Source of the DNA: Acidobacteriota bacterium
GTDB lineage: Bacteria > Acidobacteriota > Vicinamibacteria > Vicinamibacterales > UBA8438
Direction of reading: 5' to 3'
NCBI GenBank assembly: GCA_002726085.1
Contig: PBRZ01000109.1
Coordinates: 1 to 35,022, forward strand
Length of the DNA: 35,022 bases
The position numbers were made by a program, and so were the translations under genes. Shown in pieces: positions 23,591-32,783 of the stretch. The number at the start of each line of letters is the position of its first letter. Position 1 is the stretch's first letter. The notes under the pieces are model-generated. The model was not told the origin of the DNA and did no database searches. It saw only the letters and a program-made list of their open reading frames with translations.

Positions 23591-25156
23591 ATGTCGAACG
23601 TCGCCAGTCGAAAGAATCCGCCTCTCGTGCTCGTTGTGCTCGACGGATGGGGTGAGGGCACGCGACCGGAGGGGAACGCCATCTTGCAGGCGCGGACACC
23701 GGTCTACCAAGAGCTCCGCGACCGGTATCCGTCCGCCCTCCTGACCACGTGCGGTGAAGCAGTGGGGTTGCCAACAGGTCAGATGGGCAACTCCGAAGTA
23801 GGGCACATGAATCTTGGCGCAGGCCGGATCGTCTTTCAAGACCTGACTCGCATCGACCAGGCCATCTCGCGTGGTGAGCTCGAGACCAACGCCGCTCTGT
23901 TGACGCTCATCGACTCGGGCGCCAAGGGCGACCGTTCGTTGCACTTGGTCGGTCTGCTCTCGGACGGCGGAGTGCACTCCCACCTGCGGCACCTCGAGGC
24001 GCTCATCCGGCTCGCCGCGCGACGCGGAGTCCGCCGAGTGTTGGTGCATGCGCTGACCGACGGCCGCGACACGGCGCCCAGCGGTGGTGTCGAGTATCTT
24101 GCGGCACTCGGCCGCACGTGCGACGAGGTCGGGGTTGGGCGAGTGGCGACCGTGTGCGGACGCTACCACGCGATGGACCGGGACCAGCGGTGGGACCGCA
24201 CGCAACGCGCCTACGAGGCGATGACTCGCGGTATCGGGCGGCGCGGAACGGACGCGGGAATCCTGGTCGAACAGGCGTATGCGCGCGGCATCACCGACGA
24301 ATTCATCGACCCATGTGTCATCACTGATGCGGAGGACGACCCGGTCGGCCTGATCCGGGACGATGACGCGGTGATCTTCTTCAACTACAGGGCTGACCGT
24401 GCACGACAGCTGACCCGTGCCCTCGCGTTCGAGGACTTCGACGGTTTCGCGCGGACCGCGGCGCCACGTGTGAGGGTGCTGACGCTGACGCAATACGACG
24501 CCACCTTCGGTCTCCCGGTGGCGTTTTCACCACAGACCTTCTCCGGCAATCTGTCCGACGTCTTGACCGCCCACAACCGCACCAACCTTCGTTTGGCGGA
24601 GACGGAGAAATATGCCCACGTGACCTACTTCTTCAACTGCGGAGAGGAGCAGCCGGCGCGTGGCGAGGACCGGATCCTGGTGCCGTCACCCACAGTGCCG
24701 ACCTACGACTTGCAACCGGAGATGAGCGCGGTCGGCGTTACCGACCACCTGGTCGCCGACCTGGTCGCGCGGCGCCATGACGTCATCATCTGCAATTTCG
24801 CCAACGCGGACATGGTCGGGCACACCGGACACCTCGACGCGGCGGTCACGGCGGTCGAGACACTCGACCGGTCTCTGGGACGCATTGTCGCAGCCGTCCG
24901 AAGCGCAGGCGGAACGGTCATCGTGACCGCAGATCACGGCAACGCGGAGCAGATGTGGGACGCCGAGCGCAACGGCCCGCACACCGCGCACACGACCAAC
25001 CCGGTGCCGGTCATCTACATCGGTCCAGACGCGAAGACCGGCATGCCGTTGAGCGACGGCTCCCTTCGAGACGTCGCCCCCACCATGCTCGGTGTGCTGG
25101 GAATCGAGCCGTCGCCGGAAATGACCGGGCGCGATCTGCGGCGCTGGCTGGATTGA
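23591..25156 (+). CDS. gpmI: 2,3-bisphosphoglycerate-independent phosphoglycerate mutase
   Basis: This cytosolic glycolytic enzyme interconverts 3- and 2-phosphoglycerate using two manganese ions and a phosphoserine intermediate. The 521-residue protein has the family length. The N-terminus LVLVVLDGWGEG gives the first metal Asp; the catalytic serine is Ser68 in PTGQMGNSEVGHMNLGAGR. Also visible are HLVGLLSDGGVHSH, HALTDGRDTAP, FFNYRADRARQLTRAL, CNFANADMVGHTGH and VTADHGNAEQM, all metal- or substrate-site motifs. ATG 23591 gives the typical short N-terminal extension; an in-frame start 36 bases upstream adds non-conserved residues. It is divergent from the secreted-protein operon and appears monocistronic. 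Confidence 0.96.
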   Translation: MSNVASRKNPPLVLVVLDGWGEGTRPEGNAILQARTPVYQELRDRYPSALLTTCGEAVGLPTGQMGNSEVGHMNLGAGRIVFQDLTRIDQAISRGELETNAALLTLIDSGAKGDRSLHLVGLLSDGGVHSHLRHLEALIRLAARRGVRRVLVHALTDGRDTAPSGGVEYLAALGRTCDEVGVGRVATVCGRYHAMDRDQRWDRTQRAYEAMTRGIGRRGTDAGILVEQAYARGITDEFIDPCVITDAEDDPVGLIRDDDAVIFFNYRADRARQLTRALAFEDFDGFARTAAPRVRVLTLTQYDATFGLPVAFSPQTFSGNLSDVLTAHNRTNLRLAETEKYAHVTYFFNCGEEQPARGEDRILVPSPTVPTYDLQPEMSAVGVTDHLVADLVARRHDVIICNFANADMVGHTGHLDAAVTAVETLDRSLGRIVAAVRSAGGTVIVTADHGNAEQMWDAERNGPHTAHTTNPVPVIYIGPDAKTGMPLSDGSLRDVAPTMLGVLGIEPSPEMTGRDLRRWLD

Positions 25157-25184
25157 TCCCGCGGCTCACTGGTATGGACAAGGC

Positions 25185-25216
25185 CTCGCGGGCGTTGCGG
25201 GCCTAAAGGCCCTTGC
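25185..25216. terminator. GGGCC-TAAA-GGCCC hairpin after gpmI
   Basis: A short symmetrical stem-loop (GGGCCTAAAGGCCC, followed by TTGC) lies shortly after the gpmI stop and between it and the convergent gene ending at 25265. It lacks a proper T-run, so it is a weak terminator candidate or a short repeat element. Confidence 0.3.
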
Positions 25217-25264
25217 TACCGGGCGTGCCAAGTGCCAACGCATACGAGCGCCGGGGCTGGGCCG

Positions 25265-25597
25265 TCAGTCGACCTGCTGACCGGCCTCGTCCGCTGCAAT
25301 CCTGAGAGAACGCAAGAAGCGGCGGTCGTTGGAGCTCATCACCCCAGGGTCCGGCGCGGGTTCGGTCTTTGCGTCCTTGGCCACTTTGGCCACCTTGGCC
25401 ACTGCGACACCGGCCTTGGTCCGTCCGTCCTCCTTGGACCGATTCGCGAACCCGATGACCGCCTCGAGCGATACCTTCATGCTGTACCCAGCGGCCCTGG
25501 CTTTTTCATGACAGGCCTCTACGCGATGATCGTCCGCGACAGCCGCGGCCATGGCGTCAGCCAGCTCGCGGGACAACCGGTTCACGACATCGTCCAT
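25265..25597 (-). CDS. Small hypothetical protein with Lys/Ala-rich tail repeat
   Basis: A 110-residue cytosolic protein of unknown function. The first ~52 residues appear structured and helical (MDDVVNRLSRELADAMAAA, then VEACHEKARAAGYSMKVSLEAVIGF). Then comes a charged linker with a short repeat (VAKVAKVAKDAK) encoded by three 9-base units at 25376-25402, and a C-terminal helix SSNDRRFLRSLRIAADE. Evidence for a real gene: an AGGAGG ribosome site 8 bases before ATG 25597, a TTGACA promoter upstream on the same strand, and a sensible protein composition. It is convergent with gpmI. No motif allows a function to be named. Confidence 0.62.
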   Translation of the reverse strand: MDDVVNRLSRELADAMAAAVADDHRVEACHEKARAAGYSMKVSLEAVIGFANRSKEDGRTKAGVAVAKVAKVAKDAKTEPAPDPGVMSSNDRRFLRSLRIAADEAGQQVD

Positions 25598-25747
25598 CCT
25601 GTGGACCTCCTCACCGCCCGGGACGCACCCGTCCCTGGAGCTGTCTGGCGAATCCCCGGTACCGAACCGGCAGTGGAGCCATGCGGGTGAGATCTGGAGA
25701 CCGAACCAGAGTCATAGGAGATGCAACTAAATGCAGGGCCGGCGGCA

Positions 25748-25776
25748 AGTCTAACCGCTACATATGGGTGTGTCAA
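25748..25776 (-). promoter_or_regulatory. Promoter candidate for the small hypothetical gene
   Basis: On the minus strand, a perfect TTGACA (25771-25776), a 17-base spacer and TAGACT (25748-25753). Initiation near 25741 would give a leader of about 144 bases before ATG 25597. The rest of the 278-base gap to the mutase gene shows no other clear signal; TACAAT at 25861-25866 close to the mutase ATG has no matching -35 box. Confidence 0.45.
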
Positions 25777-25875
25777 GGCGATGACGGCTGACACGGGAGG
25801 CTCACGGGATGTCGCACACGCTGGAGATCGGGACCGGGGACTCTGGACCGGCCGATCTACTACAATCGCACTGCG

Positions 25876-27426
25876 ATGGTATCGAAGGCCGTCACTCCTG
25901 AAGACGTGCGCGACTGGACCCCGGACGACGCGCTCGGATCCCCCGGCGAATTTCCGTTCACCCGTGGCATTTACACGACGATGTATCGTGGTCGACTCTG
26001 GACGATGCGGCAATACGCCGGCTTTGGCAGTGCGGCCGAATCGAACCGGCGATTTCGATATCTGATCGACCAGGGTGTCAGCGGTCTCAGTGTCGCATTT
26101 GATCTTCCTACGCAGATCGGGTACGACTCCGACCATACTCTCGCGCGCGGCGAGGTCGGACGCGTCGGCGTCGCGATCGACTCCGTCGAAGACATGAGCC
26201 TGCTCTTCGACCGAATCCCGCTCGACCGTGTCTCGACGTCGATGACGATCAACGCCACGGCCATCATCCTCCTCGCGCTGTATGTGGCTGCGGCACGTCG
26301 TAAAGGTGTCGAGCCCCACGCAACCGCAGGGACGGTGCAGAACGACATCCTGAAGGAATATGTGGCGCGCGGCACCTACATCTTTCCGCCGAGACCGTCG
26401 CTGCGAATCGTGACCGACGTCATCGCCTACTGCGGTGCCGAGCTGCCTGGATGGCATCCGATATCGATCAGCGGCTATCACATCCGGGAGGCAGGGGCGA
26501 CGGCGATCCAGGAAGTCGCGTTCACCTTTGCCCACGCGATTGCCTACGTGGAAGCAGCCCTGGAGGCCGGGCTCGACGTGAACGTGTTCGGTCGCCGGCT
26601 GTCCTTCTTCTTCGCGGCCCACAACGACTTCCTCGAGGAGATCGCGAAGTTCCGCGCAGCCCGACGACTGTGGGCGCGTCTGATGCACGACCGTTTTGGC
26701 GCCAACGACGCACGTGCGCAGCAGCTACGGTTTCATACACAGACTGCCGGCAGCACGCTGACGGCCCAACAACCGGACAACAACATCGTCCGAGTCGCGC
26801 TGCAGGCGATGGCGGCGGTCCTGGGCGGCACCCAGTCGCTACACTGCAACGGCCGTGACGAGGCGCTGGGGCTCCCGACCGAGACCTCGGCCCAGATCGC
26901 CCTGCGGACGCAGCAGGTCATCGCCGCCGAGACCGGTGTCGCCAACACGGTCGACCCGGTTGCCGGCTCGTACGCTATCGAGTCGCTCACCGATGCGATT
27001 GAACAGGGCGCGACGGCGCTCCTCGATCAGATCGCGGAGGGTGGCGGCACCCTGGCAGCGATCGAGCGCGGGGCGATTCAGCGTCAGATTCAGGAATCGG
27101 CCTATCGAGACCAGCAGGCTGTCGACAACGGTGATCGACTCGTCGTCGGCGTGAATCGCTCCACCGATGACGCCCCGCTGAACATGGAAGTCCTGCGCAT
27201 CGACCCATCCGTGGAGCATGACCAGCGTAAGCGGGTCGCCCACCTGCGGGCATCACGGGACGAGACCAAGATGCGCCAAGCGCTCGACGGGGTGACCCGC
27301 TCCGCTCGGGACGACACGAATCTGGTGCCGCCCATCATCACCGCCGTCGAAGCCATGGCCACCGTGGGCGAGATTGCCGATACACTTCGCGCCGTATTCG
27401 GCGAATATCGCGAGGAGGGGGTCTAG
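25876..27426 (+). CDS. Methylmalonyl-CoA mutase catalytic subunit without B12-binding domain
   Basis: A 516-residue TIM-barrel subunit of an adenosylcobalamin acyl-CoA mutase, which isomerises (R)-methylmalonyl-CoA and succinyl-CoA. The N-terminus has [22 protein letters not shown] and the barrel has [34 protein letters not shown] and [15 protein letters not shown] (His202). Specificity residues match methylmalonyl-CoA mutase: Tyr47 in RQYAGF (Phe in isobutyryl-CoA mutase) and Arg165 in YVARG (Gln there). The protein ends after [15 protein letters not shown], with no C-terminal cobalamin domain (DxHxxG). A separate small subunit is therefore required and is not in this window, nor are the epimerase or the MeaB chaperone. 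The start at ATG 25876 lacks a strong ribosome site. Confidence 0.92.
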   Translation: MVSKAVTPEDVRDWTPDDALGSPGEFPFTRGIYTTMYRGRLWTMRQYAGFGSAAESNRRFRYLIDQGVSGLSVAFDLPTQIGYDSDHTLARGEVGRVGVAIDSVEDMSLLFDRIPLDRVSTSMTINATAIILLALYVAAARRKGVEPHATAGTVQNDILKEYVARGTYIFPPRPSLRIVTDVIAYCGAELPGWHPISISGYHIREAGATAIQEVAFTFAHAIAYVEAALEAGLDVNVFGRRLSFFFAAHNDFLEEIAKFRAARRLWARLMHDRFGANDARAQQLRFHTQTAGSTLTAQQPDNNIVRVALQAMAAVLGGTQSLHCNGRDEALGLPTETSAQIALRTQQVIAAETGVANTVDPVAGSYAIESLTDAIEQGATALLDQIAEGGGTLAAIERGAIQRQIQESAYRDQQAVDNGDRLVVGVNRSTDDAPLNMEVLRIDPSVEHDQRKRVAHLRASRDETKMRQALDGVTRSARDDTNLVPPIITAVEAMATVGEIADTLRAVFGEYREEGV

Positions 27427-27523
27427 CGAACTCCCCAAGGAGGCGGGATACAGGAGCAAGACTGAGAGCTTCGCCACCATCTTCATGCACCTGCACGCGG
27501 TGTCCAAGGAAACAACGGACGGG

Positions 27524-28573
27524 ATGCGAGACGATCGGGATCCACCTGCCACCGGGGCGCCCGTGGTGCTACAAGTCGACCGTTTGACGACCGTCTTCGA
27601 CCTCGGCGGTCGAGAGGCGCCGGCGGTGCGCTCGGTCAGTTTCGTGATCCGCGCGGGCGAAACGCTTGCGCTGGTCGGTGAGTCCGGCTCGGGCAAATCG
27701 GTCACGGCACTCTCGCTGTTGCGACTGATACACCCTCCAGGACGGATCACAGGCGGATCTGTTCTCTGGAAGGGTCAAGACCTTGTCAGGCTGGACGAGA
27801 GACGGCTGCACCAGATACGGGGTCGCGAGATCGCGCTGGTCCTGCAGGACCCGGGCACGGCCCTCAACCCCGTGTTCACAATCGGAGACCAGATCATCGA
27901 AACGCTCCTGGCGCACGGTGTCGCGCAACGACCCGCGGCGCGCGCCCGAATGCTCGAGCTCCTCGACCTGGTCCGGATCCAGGACCCGAAGCGACGCGCC
28001 GCAGACTATCCGCATCAGCTGTCCGGCGGTCTGCGCCAACGTGCCATGATCGCCCTCGCCCTTGCGGGAGATCCGGCGCTGCTCATCGCCGACGAGCCAA
28101 CCACCGGGCTCGATGCCACCACGCAATCCAAGATTGTCGATCTCCTCCGGGACCTCGTTGGGCACCACAACCTCTCGCTGTTGCTCATCAGTCACGACCT
28201 GGCGGTGGTCGGCGCCTGCGCCGACCGGGTCGCCGTGATGTATGCCGGGCAAATCATAGAAGAGGGTCCCGCGCGGGCGGTGCTGCACACACCAGGGCAT
28301 CCCTACACTCGCGGTCTCCTGGCGTCGGTGCCGGGCAGTGCGCCAGGGATCCCGCTATCGGGGATCGAGGGCTCACCACCCCGTCTGTGTGAGCTGGTTC
28401 CGGGCTGTGCTTTCGCGCCACGCTGTCCGGAGCGGTTGGAAATCTGCGAGACCGTCATGCCGGAACCATGGATGGTCGGCACCGAGCGCATCACCCGATG
28501 TCATCTGCACGACCCGGCGCAGCTCGTGCCTGCCGCCGCCACCGACGCCAATCGAGCAGATCCCCTACCCTGA
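27524..28573 (+). CDS. dppD: Peptide ABC transporter ATP-binding protein, OppD/DppD type
   Basis: A 349-residue cytoplasmic ATPase that drives peptide (or nickel-type) uptake. Walker A is LVGESGSGKS (~51-60), the signature is QLSGGLRQRAMIA, Walker B is ALLIADEPTTGLDATTQ, and the switch His lies in LLLISHDLAVVG. The C-terminal oligopeptide domain has HPYTRGLLASVPG and a cysteine cluster (CAFAPRCPERLEIC...CHL). ATG 27524 gives the typical N-terminal VLQVDRLTTVFDLGG; in-frame starts further upstream would overlap the mutase gene, though ATG 27485 cannot be fully excluded. No permease or binding-protein gene is adjacent. It lies 97 bases after the mutase gene and 2 bases before the DppF-like gene. 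Confidence 0.9.
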   Translation: MRDDRDPPATGAPVVLQVDRLTTVFDLGGREAPAVRSVSFVIRAGETLALVGESGSGKSVTALSLLRLIHPPGRITGGSVLWKGQDLVRLDERRLHQIRGREIALVLQDPGTALNPVFTIGDQIIETLLAHGVAQRPAARARMLELLDLVRIQDPKRRAADYPHQLSGGLRQRAMIALALAGDPALLIADEPTTGLDATTQSKIVDLLRDLVGHHNLSLLLISHDLAVVGACADRVAVMYAGQIIEEGPARAVLHTPGHPYTRGLLASVPGSAPGIPLSGIEGSPPRLCELVPGCAFAPRCPERLEICETVMPEPWMVGTERITRCHLHDPAQLVPAAATDANRADPLP

Positions 28574-28575
28574 CC

Positions 28576-29445
28576 ATGCCGCTGCTCGAGGTCGAGGGAC
28601 TGGTCAAGCGCTTCGTGCAACGGCGTCCTTTACGACCGACCGTGGAGGTCCACGCCGTGAACGACGTCAGCTTCACCGTGGGCGAGGGAGAGAGCTTCGG
28701 ACTCGTGGGAGAGTCTGGCAGCGGCAAGACGACGGCGGCGCGCTGCATACTGCGTCTGACGACACCGACGGCCGGCGAGATCCGGTTCGACGGGGAAGCG
28801 ATCGGCTCGATGTCGCGCCATCGATTGCGGACCCTGCGCCGTGCCATCCAGCCGGTGTTTCAGGATCCCTACGAATCGTTGAACCCGCGGCTTCCGGTCG
28901 GCGAAAGCGTCGCCGAACCGCTCGTCGTCCATCGCATCGGCACGGCCGCGAACCGACAGGCCCGTGTTGAGGAACTGCTGCACCAGGTAGGACTGGACCC
29001 TACCCACCTCGGGCGACTGCCGGGCGAGCTGAGCGGCGGACAGCGGCAGCGGATTGCGCTGGCGCGGGCACTGGCCCTGGGTCCACGGCTGGTGGTGCTC
29101 GACGAGCCGGTTTCGGCGCTCGACGCCTCTGTTGGCGCGCAGATCGTCAACCTTTTGATGCGACTTCAGCGTGACCTGGGTCTCGCACTGCTCTTCATCA
29201 CCCACGACCTGCGTCTCGTGCGGCATATGACGGCCCGCGTCGCGGTGATGCGGGCCGGACGCATCGTCGAAACGGCCGCGACCCCGGCGGTGTTCGCTGC
29301 GCCGCGGCACCCCTACACACGGGCCCTGCTCGCGACCGCCGGCATGTCGAGTGCCGACGGCGGGGACGCATCAGAGGAACTCGAGTCCAGCGAAGACATG
29401 GCGCCCCTGCGCGAGGTGGCGTCAGGACACTGGGCGAGGGTGTGA
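28576..29445 (+). CDS. dppF: Peptide ABC transporter ATP-binding protein, OppF/DppF type
   Basis: The partner ATPase of the OppD/DppD-type subunit, 289 residues. Motifs: LVGESGSGKTT (Walker A), PVFQDPYESLNPRLPVGE (Q-loop), [16 protein letters not shown] (signature), LVVLDEPVSALDASVGAQ (Walker B) and LLFITHDLRLVRHM (switch His). It starts 2 bases after the preceding stop; ATG 28576 gives the family start PLLEVEGLVKRF and a longer in-frame start at 28468 was rejected. The C-terminus is a short acidic tail. The two ATPases would serve one transporter, but the permeases and periplasmic binding protein must be encoded elsewhere. The gene ends at a pair of inverted repeats. Confidence 0.9.
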   Translation: MPLLEVEGLVKRFVQRRPLRPTVEVHAVNDVSFTVGEGESFGLVGESGSGKTTAARCILRLTTPTAGEIRFDGEAIGSMSRHRLRTLRRAIQPVFQDPYESLNPRLPVGESVAEPLVVHRIGTAANRQARVEELLHQVGLDPTHLGRLPGELSGGQRQRIALARALALGPRLVVLDEPVSALDASVGAQIVNLLMRLQRDLGLALLFITHDLRLVRHMTARVAVMRAGRIVETAATPAVFAAPRHPYTRALLATAGMSSADGGDASEELESSEDMAPLREVASGHWARV

Positions 29446-29460
29446 GGGTGAGTGCGTCTA

Positions 29461-29512
29461 GGAGACAGAAGTCAGGAGGCAGGAGACAGGAGGAAACTGG
29501 TCGGCTGTCGCC
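29461..29512 (-). repeat. Heptamer repeat element, copy 3 (left arm of inverted pair)
   Basis: Read on the minus strand, a degenerate head (29487-29512, GGCGA.AGCC..CC.G.TTC) precedes CTCCTGT, CTCCTGC, CTCCTGA, CTTCTGT and part of a fifth unit. Positions 29473-29493 are perfectly complementary to 29599-29619 (21 bp). Confidence 0.8.
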
Positions 29513-29565
29513 GGCATCAACTTGGCTGGCCAGGTCGAATTGGGCAGACGGGTGTCCGTTGAAGA

Positions 29566-29619
29566 CGGCGAAGCCCACCGATGATCTTCTGTCTCCTGCC
29601 TCCTGTCTCCTGCCTCCTG
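29566..29619 (+). repeat. Heptamer repeat element, copy 4 (right arm of inverted pair)
   Basis: The head (29566-29590) contains CGGCGAAGCCC, then CCG and CTTC; the tail is CTTCTGT, CTCCTGC, CTCCTGT, CTCCTGC, CTCCTGG. It faces copy 3 across about 50 bases, in the 193-base gap between the convergent dppF-like and LolD-type genes, where it could form a large cruciform or terminate both transcripts. Confidence 0.82.
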
Positions 29620-29638
29620 GGTAACGCGCAGATCACGC

Positions 29639-30352
29639 TCACGTAGTCACCCCCATCGCGGGTGAGCGGTGGGACTGCCGCACGTCCCGCTCTACCTTAC
29701 CGTCGCGCAAATGAACGACGCGGTGGGCATATTCGGCGACATCCGCCTCGTGTGTGATCAGGATGATGGTATTTCCTGTTGCGTGCAGTCGCTCGAACAA
29801 CGTCATGATCTCTAGGCCGGTCTTCGAGTCGAGATTCCCGGTCGGTTCGTCGGCCAATAGGATCGACGGCTCGTTGACGAGGGCGCGCGCGACCGCGACA
29901 CGCTGGCGCTGACCACCAGACAGCTCGTTTGGCCTATGTGTGACGCGGTCGCCGAGCTCGACGCGGTCTAGCGCCTCGAGCGCCCGGGCGCGGCGGACGG
30001 GCCCAGGTACACCCGCGTAGATCAGCGGAAGCTCCACGTTGTGTAGCGCCGTGGCCCGCGGAAGCAAGTTGAAGGTCTGGAAGACGAAACCGATCTCCTC
30101 GTTGCGGATCCGCGCCAGCTCGTCGTCGTCCATCTCCCGCACTTGCTGATCATTGAGCAGGTAGCTGCCCCGGCTGGGCGTGTCGAGGCATCCGATCAGG
30201 TTCATCAGGGTGGACTTGCCGGAACCGGACGGACCCATGATCGCCACGTACTCACCACGTTCGATCTGCATCGAGACTCCCTGCAGGGCATGGATCTCCT
30301 CGCTGCCCATGCTGTAGGTCTTCCACAGGTCTCGCGTTTCGATCAGGGCCAT
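29639..30352 (-). CDS. LolD/MacB-type ABC transporter ATP-binding protein
   Basis: A 237-residue ATPase of the LolD/MacB class that powers lipoprotein release or efflux together with an FtsX-like permease. Walker A is [10 protein letters not shown] (39-48), the Q-loop [26 protein letters not shown] is distinctive of this class, the signature is [17 protein letters not shown], Walker B is [16 protein letters not shown], and the switch His is in [17 protein letters not shown] 30352 gives the family start [16 protein letters not shown]; a long upstream in-frame extension is Arg-rich noise. No permease or MacA-like gene follows: the next gene is convergent and beyond a repeat pair. It lies 68 bases after the mshN-like gene on the same strand. 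Confidence 0.9.
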   Translation of the reverse strand: MALIETRDLWKTYSMGSEEIHALQGVSMQIERGEYVAIMGPSGSGKSTLMNLIGCLDTPSRGSYLLNDQQVREMDDDELARIRNEEIGFVFQTFNLLPRATALHNVELPLIYAGVPGPVRRARALEALDRVELGDRVTHRPNELSGGQRQRVAVARALVNEPSILLADEPTGNLDSKTGLEIMTLFERLHATGNTIILITHEADVAEYAHRVVHLRDGKVERDVRQSHRSPAMGVTT

Positions 30353-30420
30353 GGGTATCTCGACTGCCGTCTTGTTCTGAATACGTCGTGGGGTGAGATT
30401 GGGTTCCTTGGGCGTGCCGG

Positions 30421-31689
30421 CTAACGGCGAACGGCAAGCGCTTCGATCCGGCTTCGCACGACCGCGACAAGGTCGGCGTGCTCTGCCCCGCTGTATTCGA
30501 CGAACCGCCCATAGTGCTCGACGGCGCGTGAGACGTCGCCGTCGAGCTCGAACAGGCGCGCAAGATTGTAGTGCGTGGGCCCGTGCCGAGCATCGACCGA
30601 CAACGCATCGACAAGCGTGCTCCTGGCGGCCGCCACGTCGCCAGCCGCCTGCAGTGCCAGAGCCAGGTTGACCCATGCGTCGAGGTTCGCGCCGTCGAAT
30701 AGCCGGGCATCACGAAACGCCGCAGCGGCGTCCTCATATCGCGCCTGACGCATGCGGACGACGCCCAGATTGTTGTGGGCCTTCGAGTGTCGAGGGTCAA
30801 AGGCGATCGCCCGCTGAAACTCTCGCGCCGCATCGTCGGACCTGTCCTGCTCCTGATACAACAGCCCCAGGTTGTTGTGCACCTGTGCGCTCCGCGCACC
30901 CTCGGACAGGAGCATCTGATACTCGAAAATCGCGCCAGCAATGTCGCCGGCCTGCTGGAGCGCCAGTGCCTCGGCGAACACCTCCGACACCACCGGTCCA
31001 CGCTCGATGAGCGGCACCGGCGGCGGCGCGAGATCGCCAGGCGCAGTTGGTGTAGCGACCGGTGCTTTCGGTGTACTCAGGGTGTCGACGGCGAGGGGTG
31101 CCAGGTCGTCGGCAGGCGACCCTGGTGCACTCGCGACCTCTTCGTCGCGGCCGCCGGATAGCGGGTCGCGATCGTCCGTCCTTTCTTCCTCGGGCTCATC
31201 GGGTACTGCGCCAGCTTCGGGTGCTCCGAGAGGAGACGGCATCTCGACTTGCTCGCCGGATGGCGTCGCCGCTGTCGGCGCGACCGGGATCGTGGTGGCC
31301 GGATCCGGACGCGGTATCGTGTTACCGACCGGGTCGACCACTTCTTCTCGGACCGGGTCGCTGAGCGGAGCCGGTGACGCGACAGGCTCAGCCGCATCCT
31401 CCAGCGTAGGGGCCGGGACCGGGACCCCCGCTTCGTCCACCGTCAGATCGGCAGCGACGTCCGGGCCCTCCGGCATCGAGGCCGTGCGGTCCCAGATGAC
31501 CCACGCCAGCAGGGCGACCAGCCCCACGACGACACCGGCGCCCACCGTGCGGAAGACCCGGGCCTGGCGCTGCCGTCGCGCATAGCCCAGAGTCGACAGA
31601 ATCGCGTCGACCTGTCGTCCGCCACCAGCCGACGATGACGCCGCCTCGGCCTCCTTGGCCCGCCGGAGCGAATCGAGCAACGTGCTCAT
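30421..31689 (-). CDS. mshN: TPR protein with N-terminal membrane anchor, MshN-like
   Basis: A 422-residue bitopic inner-membrane protein. The short cytoplasmic start ([16 protein letters not shown]) is typical of pilus/secretion partners of ExeA-type ATPases, followed by one membrane span (~48-66, [18 protein letters not shown]), a long Pro/Ala/acidic linker (~70-225), and about five tetratricopeptide repeats (~230-400), for example [31 protein letters not shown] and [23 protein letters not shown]. By position (after a secretin and an ExeA-type ATPase) it corresponds to MshN of MSHA-pilus clusters. The start overlaps the stop of the ATPase gene as ATGA. The TPR region presumably faces the periplasm and binds pilus or secretin components. 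Confidence 0.75.
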   Translation of the reverse strand: MSTLLDSLRRAKEAEAASSSAGGGRQVDAILSTLGYARRQRQARVFRTVGAGVVVGLVALLAWVIWDRTASMPEGPDVAADLTVDEAGVPVPAPTLEDAAEPVASPAPLSDPVREEVVDPVGNTIPRPDPATTIPVAPTAATPSGEQVEMPSPLGAPEAGAVPDEPEEERTDDRDPLSGGRDEEVASAPGSPADDLAPLAVDTLSTPKAPVATPTAPGDLAPPPVPLIERGPVVSEVFAEALALQQAGDIAGAIFEYQMLLSEGARSAQVHNNLGLLYQEQDRSDDAAREFQRAIAFDPRHSKAHNNLGVVRMRQARYEDAAAAFRDARLFDGANLDAWVNLALALQAAGDVAAARSTLVDALSVDARHGPTHYNLARLFELDGDVSRAVEHYGRFVEYSGAEHADLVAVVRSRIEALAVRR

Positions 31690-32762
31690 TGTTCAGAAGA
31701 CGGTTCGGTCACCGATTCGGCGTCACCGGACCCCGATGACGGGTCGGCCGGTTGCTGTAGGGCGATCAATGGAAAGTGATCAGTCATTCTCAGGCGGTAT
31801 CCCTCTGACACAAGATACCCCAATCCCGCGCTCGCCGTGCCGACCAGGACCGACAGTCCCAGTGCCAGTGCCGCCGCAGCAACCCGGCGACGCAGCCGGA
31901 CGCGGAGTGGGGGCACGGCCTGCGTGGCTCTCGGCAGCTCGAGACTCTTTGACGCCGTGCTCACGAGATCGGCATCGATGATGTTGGTGCGGACCGCGAA
32001 CGCGGCCAGCAAGGCGCGGTCGCACAGCAAGTTGATGACCCGCGGAATTCCCTCTGACAACCGGTGAATCGTCTCGAGCGCCCGTGGCCGGAAGATGACC
32101 GAAGACCCGCCACCCGCCACGGTCAGGCGATGGATGACGTAGGCCGTCACCTCGTCGGGAGTCAGCGGCCGCAGCTCGTGCTTGATCGACACTCGCTGCG
32201 CCAGCTGTCGGAGCTCGGGCGTGCGGAGCGTGGTACTGAGGCCAGGTTGGCCTACGAGCACGATCTGCAGGAGCTTCTCCTTGTCGGTTTCGAGGTTCGA
32301 GAGAATACGAAGCTGCTCGAGGACCTGCGGCGGCAGGTTCTGTGCCTCGTCGACGATGACCATGGCACAGGCTCCCAGTGGCAAGAGAGACAGAAGAAAA
32401 TCGTTGAGCGTGTCGATCAGCGTCTGCTTGCTGACCTGGCTCATCAGGCCGTGCTTGAGCTCATCTCGCGAGACCACACCAAAATCCTGCAGGATGACCT
32501 TGATCAGGTCGGTCTCCGACAGAAAGGGGTTGAGCAGCAGCGCGCTGAAGGTCTGTCGGTCGAGGCGCTCGAGCAGCGCCCGACACAAGGTGGTCTTGCC
32601 GGTGCCGATGTCCCCGGTGATGACGACAAATCCCTCTCGCCGGTGCATCGCGTACTCGAGCAGCTCGAACGCGCCGGCGTGGGTCTCGCTGCGAAACAGG
32701 AATTTCGGGTCCGGCGTCAGACTGAATGGCTTCTCGGTGAAACCGTAATACTCCTCGTACAT
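31686..32762 (-). CDS. mshM: ExeA/MshM-type AAA ATPase with membrane anchor
   Basis: A 358-residue AAA ATPase of the GspA/ExeA/MshM family, which uses ATP to help assemble a secretin or pilus machine. It starts MYEEYYGFTEKPFSLTPDP, a hallmark of the family. Walker A is GDIGTGKTT (50-58), Walker B AMVIVDEAQ, sensor region LQIVLVGQPG, then QRVSIKHELRPLT and IPRVINLLCDRALLAAF. A single C-terminal membrane segment (~293-315) precedes a short acidic tail. It lies 21 bases after the secretin gene and overlaps the mshN-like gene by 4 bases. The next expected genes of MSHA loci, the assembly ATPase and platform protein, are absent here. Confidence 0.88.
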   Translation of the reverse strand: MYEEYYGFTEKPFSLTPDPKFLFRSETHAGAFELLEYAMHRREGFVVITGDIGTGKTTLCRALLERLDRQTFSALLLNPFLSETDLIKVILQDFGVVSRDELKHGLMSQVSKQTLIDTLNDFLLSLLPLGACAMVIVDEAQNLPPQVLEQLRILSNLETDKEKLLQIVLVGQPGLSTTLRTPELRQLAQRVSIKHELRPLTPDEVTAYVIHRLTVAGGGSSVIFRPRALETIHRLSEGIPRVINLLCDRALLAAFAVRTNIIDADLVSTASKSLELPRATQAVPPLRVRLRRRVAAAALALGLSVLVGTASAGLGYLVSEGYRLRMTDHFPLIALQQPADPSSGSGDAESVTEPSSEQ

Positions 32763-32783
32763 CGCGGTACTCCCAGTATCGCG

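Noticed and set aside
25598-25875. Cobalamin riboswitch ahead of the mutase gene
   Set aside because: I could not find the conserved B12-box or the expected pairing elements in this gap.
29461-29619. CRISPR array
   Set aside because: The units are contiguous 7-mers with no unique spacers, and there are no cas genes.
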